Below, piece by piece: positions 6,524-8,643 of a DNA stretch of 8,643 bases. The notes under the pieces are model-generated. The model was not told where the DNA came from, ran no database searches, and saw only the letters and a list, made by a program, of their open reading frames with translations. A program made the translations under genes and the position numbers. Source of the DNA: Desulfotignum sp. (GTDB taxonomy: Bacteria; Desulfobacterota; Desulfobacteria; Desulfobacterales; Desulfobacteraceae); contig JAIPDY010000134.1 of assembly GCA_021737445.1 (NCBI GenBank), positions 1-8,643 of the forward strand, read 5' to 3'. Position 1 is the stretch's first letter. Every line of letters starts with the position of its first letter.

Positions 6524-7498
6524 TTATAAATACGACAGCAGCATCCGGGCCGCGGCAGACGGAGAGATCTCTCCTTTGGCCACCTGATTGGACACCACCG
6601 GAATCTGTACATCTATCTGTTGGTTGTTTTTAAACATCTGTTTCAACCCCTCATCCACCAAGGTCCACATCCATTCCAGAGCCTGATTTTTGCGGCGCTG
6701 TTCAAATTCACCACAGGCCTTGACTGTCTCTCTGTGTTTCAACACCGTTTCCCACACCGGCACCGTGCCCTTTTCCACAACTGAAGAGCAGGTCATCACC
6801 GGGGTATGCCAGGCAGCGGTTGCAGGCAGGATCAGGTGCATGGCGTTCTCCAGGTCTTTTTTGGCCCTGGCCACCCGGTCCTGATTGTCACCGTCCGCCT
6901 TGTTGATGGCAATGCCGTCCGCCAGTTCCAGCACCCCTTTTTTGATGCCCTGGAGTTCGTCCCCGGCCCCGGCGATCATGAGCACCAGGAAAAAATCCAC
7001 CATGGCAGCTACAGCAGTCTCAGACTGCCCCACCCCCACGGTCTCCACCAAGACGGCATCAAATCCGGCTGCCTCGCACACCAGCATCATTTCCCTGGTC
7101 CTGGCAGCCACACCCCCTAAGGTGTCTCCTGCAGGGGAAGGCCGTATGAAACCATTGGCATGGGCCGACAGTTTTTCCATGCGGGTTTTGTCCCCGAGAA
7201 TGGACCCGCCGCTGCGTTTGCTGGAGGGATCCACTGCCAGCACCGCCACCTGTTGTCCGGAGTCCGCCAGATAGATCCCAAGATTTTCAATAAAGGTGCT
7301 TTTGCCCACCCCGGGGACCCCGGTAACCCCTAAGCGTATGCTGCCGCCGGTCAGCGGCAGAATCTTTTCCATGATCTTTGCCGCCATCTGCTGGTGTTCC
7401 GAAACCCGGCTTTCAATCAGTGTCATGGCTTTGGCGATCATGCGCCGGTTTCTGCCTATAATTCCCTGGATCAATGCTTCCAGGTCCACATCCGGCAT
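6524..7498 (-). CDS. meaB: Methylmalonyl-CoA mutase-associated GTPase (MeaB/ArgK family)
   Basis: A G3E-family P-loop GTPase that gates cobalamin loading of methylmalonyl-CoA mutase and protects the enzyme from inactivation (bacterial counterpart of human MMAA). It has 324 residues, typical of the family (about 330). Walker A is GVPGVGKST (60-68). AVDPSSKRSGGSILGDKTRM (88-107) is the conserved switch region, LVETVGVGQSE (150-160) the switch II region, ELQGIKKGVLELAD (181-194) the family segment often called switch III, and NKAD (199-202) the guanine-recognition motif. The C-terminal helical arm, used for dimerisation in the family, is present. The ATG (7498-7496) comes 3 bases after the mutase stop, and its weak Shine-Dalgarno (AGGGG, 7507-7511) lies inside the mutase gene, so translation is probably coupled. 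The old ArgK (arginine transport kinase) label should not be used. Confidence 0.96.
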   Translation of the reverse strand: MPDVDLEALIQGIIGRNRRMIAKAMTLIESRVSEHQQMAAKIMEKILPLTGGSIRLGVTGVPGVGKSTFIENLGIYLADSGQQVAVLAVDPSSKRSGGSILGDKTRMEKLSAHANGFIRPSPAGDTLGGVAARTREMMLVCEAAGFDAVLVETVGVGQSETAVAAMVDFFLVLMIAGAGDELQGIKKGVLELADGIAINKADGDNQDRVARAKKDLENAMHLILPATAAWHTPVMTCSSVVEKGTVPVWETVLKHRETVKACGEFEQRRKNQALEWMWTLVDEGLKQMFKNNQQIDVQIPVVSNQVAKGEISPSAAARMLLSYL

Positions 7499-7501
7499 AA
7501 G

Positions 7502-8643
7502 TTACGCCCCTATGATGTTCAGGGTCTGGTTGGCGGAGTCGGTCACCACGGTGCCGGGCCCGAAAATCCCGGCTGCACCGGCATTTTGCAGAAAGTCATA
7601 ATCCCCGGGCGGGATAATGCCCCCCACCACCACCTTGATATCAGATGCTCCCTGATTTTTGAGTGCTTCGATCACCTGGGGCACCAGGGTTTTGTGGCCG
7701 GCAGCCAGGCTGGATACCCCCACCAGGTGCACATCGTTTTCCACCGCCATCTTGGCAGCTTCCTCCGGGGTCTGGAACATGGGGCCCAAATCCACATCAA
7801 ATCCAAAATCCGCATAGGCTGTGGCGATCACCTTCACCCCCCGGTCATGGCCGTCCTGTCCCATCTTGGACAGCAGAATCCTGGGCCGCCTGCCGGTCTT
7901 TTTCTCAAAATCAGCGGTGCGCTTGCGCAAAGATGCCAGAATCTCAGGATCGGCGTTCTGGGCATACACCCCGGAGATACACTGGGTGGTGGCCACAAAC
8001 CGGGTGAACACCTTTTCCATGGCATCGGATATCTCCCCCACCGTGGCCCTTGCCCGCACCGCAGGCAGGCAGACTGCCAGCAGGTTGTCCCCGGTTTCAC
8101 AGGCCCTGGTGATATCATCAAGCGCCTTTTCAACGGCTGCATTGTCTCTTGTTTTTCTGATCTGTGCCAGGCGGTCCACCTGTTCTTTGCGCACTGTTTC
8201 AGACACCTCCCGGACAGGGATGGGGGCTTCATCATCCACCCGGTACTTGTTCACCCCCACGATCACATCCTGGCCCTGGTCGATGCGGGCCTGGCGCCGG
8301 GCTGCCACCTCTTCTATGCGCATTTTGGGCATGCCCGACTCAATGGCTTTGGCCATGCCGCCCAAGTCTTCGATCTCCTGTAAAATTTTTCTGACCTCAT
8401 CGATGATGTTCTGGGTCAGGGTCTCCACGTAATAGGACCCGCCTAAAGGATCCACCACATCACAGATATGGGTTTCCTCCTGGACAATGATCTGGGTGTT
8501 GCGGGAAATCCTGGCAGACAGTTCCGTGGGCAAGCCCACTGCCTCGTCAAAGGAGTTGGTGTGCAGGCTCTGGGTCCCCCCCAGCACGGCGGACAGGCAT
8601 TCTAATGTGGTGCGGATGATATTGTTGTAGGGGTCCTGCTGGG
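7502..8643 (-). CDS. mcmA: Methylmalonyl-CoA mutase large (catalytic) subunit, C-terminal 379 residues, cut by window edge
   Basis: Adenosylcobalamin-dependent isomerisation of (R)-methylmalonyl-CoA and succinyl-CoA in the cytoplasm. The frame is open to the right edge; in-frame codons start at 8641 with QQDPYNNIIRTTLECLSA, so the true start lies outside and the internal GTG at 8587 is not a start. TQSLHTNSFDEA contains the active-site histidine equivalent to His244 of the Propionibacterium enzyme, and VIDP-like CDVVDPLGGSYYVE closes the TIM barrel. The C-terminal B12 domain has QDGHDRG (DxHxxG; its His is the lower cobalt ligand, bases 7847-7849), SSL in VGVSSLAAGH (SxL) and VVGGIIPPGDY (GG motif). 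Residues that separate this enzyme from isobutyryl- or ethylmalonyl-CoA mutase lie in the missing N-terminal half, so substrate is inferred from meaB and sucCD next door. The stop TAA is 3 bases before meaB. Confidence 0.94.
   Translation of the reverse strand, partial: QQDPYNNIIRTTLECLSAVLGGTQSLHTNSFDEAVGLPTELSARISRNTQIIVQEETHICDVVDPLGGSYYVETLTQNIIDEVRKILQEIEDLGGMAKAIESGMPKMRIEEVAARRQARIDQGQDVIVGVNKYRVDDEAPIPVREVSETVRKEQVDRLAQIRKTRDNAAVEKALDDITRACETGDNLLAVCLPAVRARATVGEISDAMEKVFTRFVATTQCISGVYAQNADPEILASLRKRTADFEKKTGRRPRILLSKMGQDGHDRGVKVIATAYADFGFDVDLGPMFQTPEEAAKMAVENDVHLVGVSSLAAGHKTLVPQVIEALKNQGASDIKVVVGGIIPPGDYDFLQNAGAAGIFGPGTVVTDSANQTLNIIGA

Noticed and set aside
7394..8383. Open frame of 329 codons on the plus strand opposite the mutase and meaB genes
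   Set aside because: The minus-strand frame here carries the full B12-binding domain motifs and the meaB start; the plus frame shows nothing recognisable.
8585..8587. GTG as the start of the mutase gene
   Set aside because: The conserved reading frame continues upstream (QQDPYNNIIRTTLECLSA) to the window edge, so this is an internal valine codon.

Overview
All eight genes in this window lie on the minus strand, packed head to tail, so the transcript reads from high to low coordinates. In transcription order they are: the C-terminal half of a methylmalonyl-CoA mutase catalytic subunit (cut by the right edge), the G-protein chaperone meaB, sucC and sucD (succinyl-CoA synthetase beta and alpha), sdhC, sdhA and sdhB (a di-haem succinate dehydrogenase / fumarate reductase), and the N-terminal part of a class I iron-sulfur fumarase (cut by the left edge). 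Gaps run from a 1-base overlap to 45 bases. I see no promoter, intrinsic terminator, RNA gene, mobile element or CRISPR array, and no stretch over 50 bases is without a gene.

The gene order follows the order of the reactions: methylmalonyl-CoA to succinyl-CoA (mutase, kept active by MeaB), to succinate with nucleotide triphosphate formation (SucCD), to fumarate with electrons to membrane quinone (SdhCAB), to malate (fumarase). This is the central stretch of the methylmalonyl-CoA route of propionate oxidation. Run backwards it is the route of propionate formation, and its lower half is also part of the TCA cycle.

The succinate dehydrogenase closely resembles, from memory, the Wolinella succinogenes fumarate reductase: FrdA-like length of exactly 656 residues, all three iron-sulfur centres, and four haem-ligand histidines plus both key glutamates in the cytochrome b. 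The oxygen-sensitive fumarase class, the menaquinone-type di-haem enzyme and the B12-dependent mutase together suggest an anaerobic Gram-negative bacterium. My best guess is a sulfate-reducing Desulfobacterota (Desulfobacter/Desulfotignum/Desulfobacula-like), by inference only.

Most genes are conventional. The two least explained elements are a roughly 120-residue acidic, Ala/His-rich tail with hexapeptide repeats on the SdhC cytochrome b, and a perfect GC-rich inverted repeat between meaB and sucC, at the junction of the mutase genes and the TCA-type genes. I found no sign of a wholly new system.
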